From assembly GCF_017798165.1 (NCBI RefSeq), contig NZ_CP059068.1, positions 3,720,001 through 3,784,000 of the forward strand: 64,000 nucleotides of DNA, written 5' to 3'. Position 1 is the first letter of the stretch, and each line of letters starts with the position of its first letter. A program made the translations under genes and the position numbers. Below the pieces are notes generated by a model. That model was given only the letters and a program-made list of their open reading frames with translations, did no database searches and was not told the DNA's origin. Positions 53,260 to 62,074 of this stretch are shown piece after piece. Source of the DNA: Rhodoferax sp. AJA081-3 (GTDB lineage Bacteria; Pseudomonadota; Gammaproteobacteria; Burkholderiales; Burkholderiaceae_C).

Positions 53260-55059
53260 ATGGGTTCATTGCCCTCTACCGTGCAAGCCTGGGTGCGCTC
53301 GGCCAAGGCCCAGCGTGTGGCGCTGGTGGCCTGCATGCTGCTGTATGCGGTGTCGCCCGTGCCCGAGTTCTGGATCACCCAGCTCAACTACATCGCCATG
53401 TACAGCCTGGTCATTCTGGGCCTGGTGCTGCTCACCGGCATTGGTGGTCTCACCTCGTTTGGGCAGGCGGCCTTTGTGGGCATTGGCGCCTACACCAGCG
53501 CCTACCTGTGCACCAGCATGGGCTGGTCGCCGTGGCTCACGGTGTTTGCGGGCCTGCTGATCACCGCAGTTAGCGCGCTGATACTGGGTTGGCTCACGCT
53601 GCGCATGTCGGGCCACTACCTGCCGCTGGCCACCATCGCCTGGGGCTTGTCTTTGTATTACCTGATGGGCAACCTGGACGGGCTTGGCAAATATGACGGC
53701 ATTTTGGGTGTGCCCTCCATCATGTTGTGTGGGTGGGACATCAGCCGGGGGCCGCAGCTTTTTGTGCTGGCCTGGGGTTTGGTGCTGTTCGCGGCATTTG
53801 CGCTGCAAAACCTATTGGATTCGCGCACAGGCCGCGCCATACGCGCCATGCGCGCCAGTACCCTGATGGCCGAGGCCATGGGCGTGGACACGCTGCGCCA
53901 CAAGATCGGCATCTTTGTGCTGGCGGCGCTGTTTGCCAGTGTCTCGGGCTGGCTGTTTGCACACTTCCAGCACACGGTGAACCCGTCTCCTTTTAGCCTG
54001 AAGTTCGGCATCGAGTACCTGTTCATGGCCGTGCTGGGCGGCGCGGGTTATGTGTGGGGCGCCATCAGCGGCGCGGTGATGACCAAACTGCTGGAGGACG
54101 AGCTGCAGGTGTTGCTGCCCAAGCTGCTGGGCACCAGCGGTAGTTACGAGGTGATTGTGTTTGGCATCGTGCTGGTGCTGGTGCTGAAGTATTTGCCGGA
54201 TGGTGTGTGGTCGCTGGTGGCGCGCTTCCTGCCCAAAACCCAGCGCGTAGTGGATTGGAACGACGCCCAGCCGCTGACCGAGCGTGCCAAGCCCACGGAG
54301 GGCGACACCGTGCTGCAGGTCCAAGACATTCGCAAGCAGTTCGGGGGGCTGACGGCTGTGAACTACATCAGCTTCTCCATCCAGGCGGGGCAAATCGTAG
54401 GTTTGATAGGCCCCAATGGCGCCGGCAAGTCCACCACCTTCAACCTGATCACCGGGGTGCTGGGGTTGACCTCGGGGGCGGTCACGTTCTGCGGTCAGCC
54501 CATCGGCGGCTTGCCATCACGCGAAATTGCGCGCCGCGGGGTGAGCCGCACCTTCCAGCACGTCAAGATGATCCCCGAGTTGACCGTGCTGGAGAACGTG
54601 GCGCTGGGCGCCCAACTGCGTGGCAACCAGGGTGCGTTGTCATCCATGCTGCGCTTGGACCGTGCAGAGGAGCAAAGCCTGCTGCGCGAGGCCGCGCGCC
54701 AGCTGGAGCGTATTGGCATGGGCCACTTCATGCACGAACTTGCCGGCAACCTGGCCATGGGCCCGCAGCGCCTGCTGGAGATTGCCCGCGCACTGTGTGG
54801 CGACCCGGCCCTGTTGTTGCTGGACGAGCCCGCCGCAGGCCTGCGCCACAAGGAGAAACAGGCGCTGGTCGCCGTGCTGCGCCAGCTGCGCAGCGAGGGC
54901 ATGAGCATTCTGCTGGTGGAGCACGATATGGACCTGGTGATGGACGTGACCGACCACATTGTGGTCATGGAATTTGGCACCAAGCTGATGGAAGGCACGC
55001 CGCAAGAAGTGCAGCAAAGCCCCAAGGTACGTGCCGCCTACCTGGGCGTGGAACACTGA
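53260..55059 (+). CDS. fused Liv-type permease and ATPase (LivM-LivG)
   Basis: One continuous frame of 599 residues joins a LivM permease (about 1-335; LTGIGGLTSFGQAAFVGIGA, coupling loop MRASTLMAEAMGVDTLR) to a LivG ATPase (about 350-599). The ATPase has Walker A GPNGAGKST at about 385, Walker B LLLLDEPAAGL and a degenerate signature LAMGPQRLLEIA. The start at 53260 follows AGGAG. The linker (QRVVDWNDAQPLTERAKPTE) is short and charged. Such fusions occur elsewhere in Liv systems and keep the subunits in fixed ratio. Confidence 0.92.
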   Translation: MGSLPSTVQAWVRSAKAQRVALVACMLLYAVSPVPEFWITQLNYIAMYSLVILGLVLLTGIGGLTSFGQAAFVGIGAYTSAYLCTSMGWSPWLTVFAGLLITAVSALILGWLTLRMSGHYLPLATIAWGLSLYYLMGNLDGLGKYDGILGVPSIMLCGWDISRGPQLFVLAWGLVLFAAFALQNLLDSRTGRAIRAMRASTLMAEAMGVDTLRHKIGIFVLAALFASVSGWLFAHFQHTVNPSPFSLKFGIEYLFMAVLGGAGYVWGAISGAVMTKLLEDELQVLLPKLLGTSGSYEVIVFGIVLVLVLKYLPDGVWSLVARFLPKTQRVVDWNDAQPLTERAKPTEGDTVLQVQDIRKQFGGLTAVNYISFSIQAGQIVGLIGPNGAGKSTTFNLITGVLGLTSGAVTFCGQPIGGLPSREIARRGVSRTFQHVKMIPELTVLENVALGAQLRGNQGALSSMLRLDRAEEQSLLREAARQLERIGMGHFMHELAGNLAMGPQRLLEIARALCGDPALLLLDEPAAGLRHKEKQALVAVLRQLRSEGMSILLVEHDMDLVMDVTDHIVVMEFGTKLMEGTPQEVQQSPKVRAAYLGVEH

Positions 55060-55062
55060 ACC

Positions 55063-55824
55063 GTGAGCAAGACCATGAGCCAACCCTTACAACCCCTACT
55101 CACCGTCAAAGGTCTGCGTGCCGGATACGGCCGCGCCGAGGTCATACACGGCATTGATATACAAGCACCGCAGGGCAGTGTCATCACCGTCATCGGCCCC
55201 AACGGTGCGGGCAAGTCCACGCTGCTCAATGCACTCATGGGTGTATTGCCCGCGCAGGGCAGCATCGAATTCAATGGCCAGTCGATCAGCGCACTGTCGC
55301 TGGAGGAGCGCGTGATGCTGGGCATCGCCCTGGTGCCCGAAAAACGCGAACTGTTTGGCAGCATGCCGGTGGAAGACAACCTCGTCCTGGGCGCCTTTCG
55401 CCAGGTGCGGCTGGGCAACAAGGCCTGGCGGGAGCAGATGGACGTGGTGTTTGCGCTTTTTCCTCGCCTCAAGGAGCGGCGCACGCAGCTGGCCGGCACG
55501 CTGTCAGGCGGCGAGCGGCAGATGCTGGCCGTGGGCCGCGCACTGATGTCGCGCCCCACGCTGCTGATGCTGGACGAGCCCAGCCTGGGGCTGGCACCGC
55601 TGGTGGTGAAGGAAATTTTCCGCACCCTGGACGCGTTGCGCAGCACCGGTGTGACCACACTCCTGGTGGAGCAAAATGCCCGCGCCGCGCTGGAGGCCGC
55701 CGACTATGGGTACGTGCTGGAAATGGGCGATATGGCATTGAGCGGCCCCGCCAAAGACCTGGCCACCGATGCACGTGTCATCGACACCTATCTGGGCGCG
55801 GCCCGCAAACCGGTGGCGGTGTGA
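55063..55824 (+). CDS. Liv-type ABC ATP-binding protein (LivF family)
   Basis: The ATPase has 253 residues, with Walker A GPNGAGKST, signature LSGGERQML and Walker B LLMLDEPSLGLAP. It pairs with the ATPase half of the preceding fusion. The GTG at 55063 is used here; an ATG at 55075 (MSQPLQPLLTVKG) is equally possible since neither has a strong ribosome site. It completes the transporter in the fcs operon. Confidence 0.9.
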   Translation: MSKTMSQPLQPLLTVKGLRAGYGRAEVIHGIDIQAPQGSVITVIGPNGAGKSTLLNALMGVLPAQGSIEFNGQSISALSLEERVMLGIALVPEKRELFGSMPVEDNLVLGAFRQVRLGNKAWREQMDVVFALFPRLKERRTQLAGTLSGGERQMLAVGRALMSRPTLLMLDEPSLGLAPLVVKEIFRTLDALRSTGVTTLLVEQNARAALEAADYGYVLEMGDMALSGPAKDLATDARVIDTYLGAARKPVAV

Positions 55825-55855
55825 GCGGCGACGGCGGGAGGGCACAATCAGGCCC

Positions 55856-56323
55856 ATGGAAAAGACGAGCACCACCAAAAACGACACCCCTTATGTCGAC
55901 ACGGTAGACACCAGTTTTCTGGAGACCCTGGTCGGCTACAACGCGCGGCGTACGGCGCTGTTTGTGATTGAACAGTTCATGCCGCGCATGGCCGCGTTCG
56001 ATCTGCGCACGGTGGATTTTTCGGTACTGTCCCTGATCACGCACAACCCCGGCATCACCTCGCGCCAGTTGTGCGGCAACCTCAACATACTGGCGCCCAA
56101 CCTGGTGGCCATGGTGAACGCGCTGGAAAAGAAAAAGCTGATCGTGCGCAAACCCCACCCGCTGGACGGCCGCGCCATGGGCCTGCACCTGACCGCCAAG
56201 GGTCAAAAACTGATGGTGGAGGCCGAGAAGGTTGTCAACCAACTGGAGCTGGACGCTACCGCCAAGTTGAGCGCCGCCGAGCGCAAGACGCTGCTGGCGC
56301 TGCTGAAAAAAGTCTACAAGTAG
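55856..56323 (+). CDS. MarR-family regulator
   Basis: This protein of 155 residues has the MarR winged-helix core: VDFSVLSLITHNPGITSRQL, NLNILAPNLVAMVNALEKK and the wing VRKPHPLDGRAMGLHLT. It is the last gene of the hydroxycinnamate operon. MarR proteins such as CouR, FerC and HcaR repress hydroxycinnamate genes and are released by the CoA thioester. By analogy this one probably binds the dyad at 47485; that is inference. Its last 10 bases overlap the 3' end of the convergent aldo/keto reductase gene. Confidence 0.88.
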   Translation: MEKTSTTKNDTPYVDTVDTSFLETLVGYNARRTALFVIEQFMPRMAAFDLRTVDFSVLSLITHNPGITSRQLCGNLNILAPNLVAMVNALEKKKLIVRKPHPLDGRAMGLHLTAKGQKLMVEAEKVVNQLELDATAKLSAAERKTLLALLKKVYK

Positions 56324-57327
56324 CTGAAGTCTTCGGTATCCACTTCGCTATTGCCCTGGGCGTTGTAACGCGAGCCCACCACGGTCTTGTGGTTGATCAG
56401 TGCATCCAATCTGGCCATGGCCGTCGCGTCCAGGTTCACACGGGCAGCCTCCAGGTCTTCTGCCAGGTGCGACACGCTGGTGGTGCCCGGTATGGGAATG
56501 ATGTGATCGCCCCGTTGCAGCAGCCAGGCAATAGACAGCTGCGCCAGCGTGCAATCCACGTCCTTGGCGACCTGCTTGACGCCGCTGAGCAGCCGAACAT
56601 TGGCGGCATAGTTGTCGGGCGCAAAACGCGGCATGCTGCGGCGGATGTCACCGGCGTGCAGCGCGGACACATCCAGCGGCTTGTCACACAACAGCCCACG
56701 GCCCACCGGGCTGAAGGCCACAAAGCTGACTCCCAGTTCCTTGCAGGTATCCAGCACGGCGATTTCGGGGTTGCGCGTGGCCAGCGAATATTCGGTTTGC
56801 ACCGCCGCAATCGGGTGTTCTGCGTGCGCGCGGCGCAGTGTGGTGGCGGACACCTCGGACAGGCCGATGCTGCGTATCAGCCCCTTCTGCACCAGTTCAC
56901 CCAAGGCACCGACGCTGTCTTCAATAGGCACCCGTTTGTCCCAGCGGTGCAGGTAATAGAGGTCGATCACATCGGTCTGCAAGCGGCGCAGGCTGTCTTC
57001 ACAGGTCTTGCGCAGCGTCTTCGGGTGGCCGTCGATCACGCGCACCAGCTTGCCGTAGCCTTTCACATCCACACCCTGCATGCCACATTTGCTGGCCAGC
57101 GTGATCTTTTGCCGGTGCGGCTTCATCACCTGGCCCACCAGCGTCTCGTTGGCGCCAAAACCATACAAGGCTGCCGTGTCAAACAGCGTGACACCCGCAT
57201 CCAGCGCGGACAGCAGCACACGCTCACCCTGCTCGGCAGACACCGGTGCGTCATAACCGTGGCTGAGGTTCATGCAGCCGAAGCCTATGGAAGAGACTTG
57301 GAAGGGGCCTAGGGTGCGGGTCTGCAT
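56314..57327 (-). CDS. aldo/keto reductase
   Basis: This protein of 337 residues belongs to the AKR superfamily of NADPH-dependent carbonyl reductases. The N terminus reads VSSIGFGCMNLSHGYDAP, the catalytic Tyr lies in TAALYGFGANE, the Lys in ASKCGMQGV and the His in YYLHRWDKRVP. It resembles the YajO/YakC (AKR13)-type enzymes that reduce aldehydes. It is single, convergent with marR, and a G-rich tract lies just upstream of its start. Confidence 0.9.
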   Translation of the reverse strand: MQTRTLGPFQVSSIGFGCMNLSHGYDAPVSAEQGERVLLSALDAGVTLFDTAALYGFGANETLVGQVMKPHRQKITLASKCGMQGVDVKGYGKLVRVIDGHPKTLRKTCEDSLRRLQTDVIDLYYLHRWDKRVPIEDSVGALGELVQKGLIRSIGLSEVSATTLRRAHAEHPIAAVQTEYSLATRNPEIAVLDTCKELGVSFVAFSPVGRGLLCDKPLDVSALHAGDIRRSMPRFAPDNYAANVRLLSGVKQVAKDVDCTLAQLSIAWLLQRGDHIIPIPGTTSVSHLAEDLEAARVNLDATAMARLDALINHKTVVGSRYNAQGNSEVDTEDFSYL

Positions 57328-57365
57328 GGTGGAGCATCTTGGAGTGGGTAGGGGCTCATAGTTTA

Positions 57366-57397
57366 GGGGTGGGTGGCCTGGGGCGGGGGCGTGGGGG
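57366..57397 (+). promoter_or_regulatory. G-rich tract, possible G-quadruplex
   Basis: Five G runs of 3-5 (57366-69, 57371-73, 57380-83, 57385-89, 57393-97) are separated by loops of 1-6 bases. This fits the usual G-quadruplex pattern on the plus strand. It lies between divergent genes, within 70 bases of the aldo/keto reductase start. Function unknown. Confidence 0.5.
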
Positions 57398-57456
57398 TTT
57401 AATGGTGATGGGCGTGAAAATGCGCTGAAAATAGCGCCTTAGATTACGAGGCCTCT

Positions 57457-57675
57457 GTGAACCCATCTGTTAATGACCATGCAGCGCTGATCGCCGCGTA
57501 TAAAAGGGCGGAGGCAGACGCGGCGTACAAGTTTGGCTTGATCCACACCGTCGCAAAAAAGGGCCCCAAGGCCATTCAGGCCGCCGTCGAAACGGCCGCG
57601 AAGGCAGCAAAACGCAGAGATGCGTTTGCCAAAAAGCTGAGTGTCCTGGGCGTGTCCCTGCAGGCCTTACCGTAA
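57457..57675 (+). CDS. small Ala/Lys-rich hypothetical protein
   Basis: This product of 72 residues starts at GTG with ACGAGG upstream. It is mainly helical with HAALIAAYKRAEADAAYKFG and ETAAKAAKRRDAFAKKL, basic and without signal peptide. It may be a small nucleic-acid-associated or regulatory protein; no family is recognised. It lies alone before the RND efflux operon, 47 bases upstream of the adaptor gene. Confidence 0.5.
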   Translation: MNPSVNDHAALIAAYKRAEADAAYKFGLIHTVAKKGPKAIQAAVETAAKAAKRRDAFAKKLSVLGVSLQALP

Positions 57676-57722
57676 GGCCCGATCTTTAAGTTTCTTCACA
57701 CGGTGCGGTTAACATAGAAAGC

Positions 57723-58916
57723 GTGCATACCCCCCACTCGACCCTCCTGAAGTTTCTTGTCCCCTGTGTGCTGCTGCTCGGTGCGGGCTTGCTCACCGCC
57801 TGCAAAGACAAGCCCGCAACCGCCCCGTCCGCGCGTGGCGCCCCTGCTGAAGTAGGCGTGGTCACCGTGAGCGCCCAGGACGCGCCCTTGCAGCTGGAGC
57901 TGCCCGGCCGTTTAAGCGCCAGTCAAGTGGCCGAGATCCGTCCGCAGGTCGGGGGCTTGGTGCTCAAGCGCCTGTTCACTGAGGGCAGCTTGGTGACCGC
58001 CGGGCAACCCCTGTACGAGCTGGACGCCGCCAGTCTAGAGGCCGAGCGTGCACGCACCGCGGCAGCGCTGCAGAAAGCCGAAGCCCAGGTCGCCATGGCG
58101 CGGGCCAAGGTCGCGCGGGATGCCGAATTGTTGCGCGCCAACTTCATCAGCCGGTCGGCTGCAGACGACAACGCAGCCCTGTTGCGCCAGAGCGAAGCCG
58201 AAGTGGCTGTGGCACGGGCGGCGCTGGATGCCGCGCAGGTGCAATTGCGGCGCGCACGCATCGTGGCGCCCATAGCGGGGCGTATTGAAGCCTCGGCGGT
58301 GAGTGCCGGCGCACTGGTCACCGCCAACCAGACGCAAGTGCTGACCACGATCCAGCAACTGGACCCGATGCATGTAGACATCGTTCAAAGCAGCGCCGAA
58401 CTGTTGGCGCTGCGCAGCCAGTTGCAAGGCCAGACCGGTAGCCGCCAGGTACAACTGGTGCTGGAGGACGGTTCCGTGCACCCGCAGCCGGCAACCCTGC
58501 AGTTCAGCGGCGTTACCGTCGACCGCGGCACCGGTACCGTGACACTGCGTGCTGTCGTTCCCAACCCACAAGGCAGCCTGCTGCCGGGCATGGTGGTGCA
58601 GGCTAGGCTGCTGGCCGGCACCGACCGCGGTGTCTTGCTGGTGCCACAGCAGGGCGTGACCCGCTCGCCCACGGGTGACGCCACGGCACTGGTCGTTGGT
58701 GAGGGCAACAAGGTTGAACGCCGCCGCCTGCAACTGGCACGCGCGGTCGGCAACCAGTGGCTGGTGTCCAGTGGACTCAAGGTGGGTGATCGCCTCATTG
58801 TCGAAGGGTTGCAGCGCGCACGCGCCGGTCAGGCGGTGACACCCGTGCCTGCGGGGTCCGCCGCTTCGGCGCCGGCGGCGCGAAAAGCGGCGTCTGGCGC
58901 TTCGGCTGCGCGCTGA
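57723..58916 (+). CDS. RND efflux periplasmic adaptor (membrane fusion protein)
   Basis: This lipoprotein of 397 residues has a signal with lipobox LLTAC at about residues 23-27. The adaptor domains follow: QLELPGRLSASQVAEIRPQV, IRPQVGGLVLKRLFTEGSLV (lipoyl/barrel-sandwich), a helical hairpin rich in Ala/Arg (LEAERARTAAALQKAEAQVA), and the beta-barrel LDPMHVDIVQSSAELL. It matches the AcrA/MexA family. It begins at GTG, without a strong ribosome site. The C-terminal tail is Ala-rich. The pump gene follows after 23 bases. Confidence 0.9.
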   Translation: MHTPHSTLLKFLVPCVLLLGAGLLTACKDKPATAPSARGAPAEVGVVTVSAQDAPLQLELPGRLSASQVAEIRPQVGGLVLKRLFTEGSLVTAGQPLYELDAASLEAERARTAAALQKAEAQVAMARAKVARDAELLRANFISRSAADDNAALLRQSEAEVAVARAALDAAQVQLRRARIVAPIAGRIEASAVSAGALVTANQTQVLTTIQQLDPMHVDIVQSSAELLALRSQLQGQTGSRQVQLVLEDGSVHPQPATLQFSGVTVDRGTGTVTLRAVVPNPQGSLLPGMVVQARLLAGTDRGVLLVPQQGVTRSPTGDATALVVGEGNKVERRRLQLARAVGNQWLVSSGLKVGDRLIVEGLQRARAGQAVTPVPAGSAASAPAARKAASGASAAR

Positions 58917-58939
58917 GCAGCTACGGGAAGCCCCACACC

Positions 58940-61900
58940 ATGGCCTCTTTTTTTATCGACCGCCCCATCTTTGCCTGGGTGCTGGCCATCGTCATCATGC
59001 TGGCCGGTGCGGCTGCCACACTGACCTTGCCGCTGGAGCGCTACCCCGACATCGCGCCAACACGTATTTCCATCAACACCAGTTACCCCGGCGCGTCAGC
59101 GCGCACCATTGAAGACTCGGTGACGCAGATCATCGAGCAAAACCTCAAGGGCATTGACGGGCTGTTGTCCATCGAGTCATCGAGCAACGCCTCGGGCGGT
59201 GCCAGCAGCCAGCTGAGTTTTGTGGCCGGCACCAACCCCGACACGGCGCAGCTGCAGGTGCAGAACAAGGTGCAGCAAGCGGTGTCGCGGCTGCCGCAGG
59301 CCGTGCAGGCGCAGGGTGTGCGGGTGACCAAGGCCGGCACCGACCTGTTGATGGTCGTGACGCTGAACAGCGATGACCCGGCCGTCACCTCGGCCGACAT
59401 GGGTGACTACCTGCAGAGCACACTGGTCGACATCATCAGCCGTATCGAGGGTGTGGGCGATGTCAACGTTTTCGGGTCGGGCTACGCGATGCGGATCTGG
59501 CTCGACCCCCAGAAGCTGCAGCGTTATGCACTGGTGCCGGGCGACATCCGTGCCGCGTTGCTGGCGCAGAACACCGAGGTCTCGGCGGGCCAGATCGGCG
59601 CCTTGCCGTCGCCCGAGGGCCAGCGGCTCACAGCCATCGTCACCGCGCGGGCCAAGCTGCAGACGGCCGAGGAGTTCCGCAAGGTGGTGCTGCGTGTCCA
59701 GCCAGACGGATCCGCGTTGCGCCTGGCCGATGTTGCGCGGGTAGAGCTGGGCCGCGACAGCTACACCACCAATATCCGCAGCAGCGGCCGCACGGCTGCC
59801 GGCATGGCCCTGTTTCCGGCCAGCGGCGCCAATGCCCTGGTCACCGCCAATGCCGTGAAGGCCAAGCTCGAAGAGCTGGCGCCTTTCCTGCCGCCGGGCA
59901 TGAAGACCACGGTCACCTTTGACACCACGCCGTTCATCAGCGTATCCATCAAGGGGGTTGTGGTGACGCTGGTCGAGGCCATGGTGCTGGTGGTCGCCAT
60001 CATGTATCTCTTCATGCAAAACCTGCGCGCCACACTGGTGCCGGCGATTGCCGTACCGGTCGTGCTGTTGGGCACCATGGGTGTGCTGGCAGTGGCCGGT
60101 TTCTCGATCAACACGCTGACCATGTTCGGGCTGGTGCTTGCCATCGGCCTGCTGGTGGACGACGCCATCGTTGTGGTCGAAAACGTCGAACGCCTGATGA
60201 GAGAAGAAGGCCTGTCACCGCGCGAGGCCACCCGGCGCAGCATGGCCGAGATCAGTGGTGCGTTGGTGGGAATTGCTGTTGTGCTGTCGGCGGTGTTCAT
60301 CCCGATGGCTTTTTTTGGCGGCTCCACGGGTGTCATCTACCGCCAGTTCAGCATCACCGTCGTCAGCGCCATGGTGCTGTCGGTGCTGGTGGCCATGAGC
60401 CTGTCGCCAGCGCTGTGTGCCACCCTGCTCAAGCCGGTGCACAAGGGTGAACATGCGGCGCACGGCGGTCCATTGGGCCCCATCCTGGACCGCTTCTTTG
60501 GGGGCTTCAACCGCGGCTTCGACCGTTTTACCGGGCGTTATGTGGTCCAGGTGGGCTGGCTGTCGGCGCGCAGCTGGCGCAGTTTTGCGGTGTTTGTGCT
60601 GTTTATTGCAGGCACTGCAGTGCTGTACAAGACCCTACCCACCAGCTTCTTGCCCGACGAAGACCAGGGCGGTCTGCAGATCCAGGTGCGCATGGCGCCC
60701 GGCGCCACCGCCGAACGGCTGGAAACCGTGATGCAAAGTGTGGAGGCCTACCTGAACGAGCAACCGGAGGTGATGTTTTACAACCTTGTGCGTGGTGCCG
60801 GTGGTGACCAGGGTTCGGGGCAGGGGTTCATACGGCTGAAGGACTGGTCTGAGCGCAAGGCGGCCAACCAGGGTGCTGCGGCATTGTCCGAGCGTTTCAG
60901 CCGCGAGCTCGGCCGCCGGGTGCGCGACGCCAGTGTCTTTGTGGTGCAGCCACCCACCGTGCGCGGCCTGGGCGGCAGCTCCGGCGTGCAGTTGTTCCTG
61001 CAGGACCTGGGCGGCCTGGGTACCGAGGCGCTGGCCGCCGCGCGCGACCAGCTTATCGACGCCGCTGCGGCCCGGCCGGAGTTCAACCGGCCCCGCACGA
61101 ACAGCCTTACCGAAACGCCACAACTCGCCATCCACATCGACGACCACAAGGCTGGCACGCTGGGCGTGGCCACGGCCACGATCAACGACACCCTGTCCAT
61201 TGCCATGGGCGGCAGTTATATCAACGACTTCATCGACCGCGGACGTGTCAAACGTGTGCTGGTACAGGGTGAAGCCGCCTACCGCGCCGAGCCCGACAGC
61301 CTGCGCCACTGGTATGTGCGCAACAGCAGCGGGCAAATGGTCTCGTTCAGCGCCTTCGCCAGCAGCAGTTGGGTCAACGGCCCGCGCCAGTTGGTGCGCT
61401 ACAACGGCAGCCCGGCCTACGAGATCCAGGCCGACATCGCTCCGGGCGTCAGCTCGGGTGCCGCCATGGTGGCGATGGAAGGCTTGCTGCGCACCATGCC
61501 GCCTGGCATCGGTTACGAGTGGTCGGGTCGCAGCTACCAGGAGCGGTTGTCGGGCGACCAGGCGCCACTGTTGTATGCCGTCTCGGTGCTCTTCATTTTC
61601 TTGTGCCTGGCCGCACTGTACGAAAGCTGGTCGGTGCCCTTCAGTGTGATGCTGGTGGTGCCGCTGGGCATCTTCGGGGCACTGGCGGGTAGCCACCTGG
61701 GAGGGCAGAGTAACGATGTTTTCTTCCAGGTTGGCCTGCTCACCACGGTGGGGCTGAGCGCCAAAAACGCGATCCTGATCGTGGAGTTCGCCGAGACCTT
61801 GCGCAACCAGGGCATGGGGGTGTTGGATGCAACACTCAAAGCCTGCCAGCAACGTGTGCGACCCATACTGATGACTTCGCTGGCGTTTGGTATGGGGGTG

Positions 61901-62062
61901 CTGCCATTGGCCCTGGCCAGCGGTGCGGGTTCGGGCTCGCAGCGGGCCATCGGTTTTGGCGTGTTGGGTGGCATGATCAGCGCAACCGTACTGGGCATAT
62001 TTTTCGTGCCACTGTTCTACCTCTGGGTGAAGGCCTTGTTTTCGACCCGTACACCGCACTGA
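58940..62062 (+). CDS. RND efflux pump, HAE1 family
   Basis: This inner-membrane transporter of 1040 residues is of AcrB/MexB type. It begins MASFFIDRPIFAWVLAIVIM and has the spans with the proton-relay Asp pair in LAIGLLVDDAIVVVENVERL, and FFGGSTGVIYRQFSITVVSA. The second half has GLSAKNAILIVEFAE. It should export hydrophobic drugs or aromatic compounds with the upstream adaptor. No outer-membrane channel (TolC/OprM type) gene is adjacent, so it must use one encoded elsewhere. No regulator gene is next to it. Confidence 0.95.
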   Translation: MASFFIDRPIFAWVLAIVIMLAGAAATLTLPLERYPDIAPTRISINTSYPGASARTIEDSVTQIIEQNLKGIDGLLSIESSSNASGGASSQLSFVAGTNPDTAQLQVQNKVQQAVSRLPQAVQAQGVRVTKAGTDLLMVVTLNSDDPAVTSADMGDYLQSTLVDIISRIEGVGDVNVFGSGYAMRIWLDPQKLQRYALVPGDIRAALLAQNTEVSAGQIGALPSPEGQRLTAIVTARAKLQTAEEFRKVVLRVQPDGSALRLADVARVELGRDSYTTNIRSSGRTAAGMALFPASGANALVTANAVKAKLEELAPFLPPGMKTTVTFDTTPFISVSIKGVVVTLVEAMVLVVAIMYLFMQNLRATLVPAIAVPVVLLGTMGVLAVAGFSINTLTMFGLVLAIGLLVDDAIVVVENVERLMREEGLSPREATRRSMAEISGALVGIAVVLSAVFIPMAFFGGSTGVIYRQFSITVVSAMVLSVLVAMSLSPALCATLLKPVHKGEHAAHGGPLGPILDRFFGGFNRGFDRFTGRYVVQVGWLSARSWRSFAVFVLFIAGTAVLYKTLPTSFLPDEDQGGLQIQVRMAPGATAERLETVMQSVEAYLNEQPEVMFYNLVRGAGGDQGSGQGFIRLKDWSERKAANQGAAALSERFSRELGRRVRDASVFVVQPPTVRGLGGSSGVQLFLQDLGGLGTEALAAARDQLIDAAAARPEFNRPRTNSLTETPQLAIHIDDHKAGTLGVATATINDTLSIAMGGSYINDFIDRGRVKRVLVQGEAAYRAEPDSLRHWYVRNSSGQMVSFSAFASSSWVNGPRQLVRYNGSPAYEIQADIAPGVSSGAAMVAMEGLLRTMPPGIGYEWSGRSYQERLSGDQAPLLYAVSVLFIFLCLAALYESWSVPFSVMLVVPLGIFGALAGSHLGGQSNDVFFQVGLLTTVGLSAKNAILIVEFAETLRNQGMGVLDATLKACQQRVRPILMTSLAFGMGVLPLALASGAGSGSQRAIGFGVLGGMISATVLGIFFVPLFYLWVKALFSTRTPH

Positions 62063-62074
62063 ATCGATCCAACC

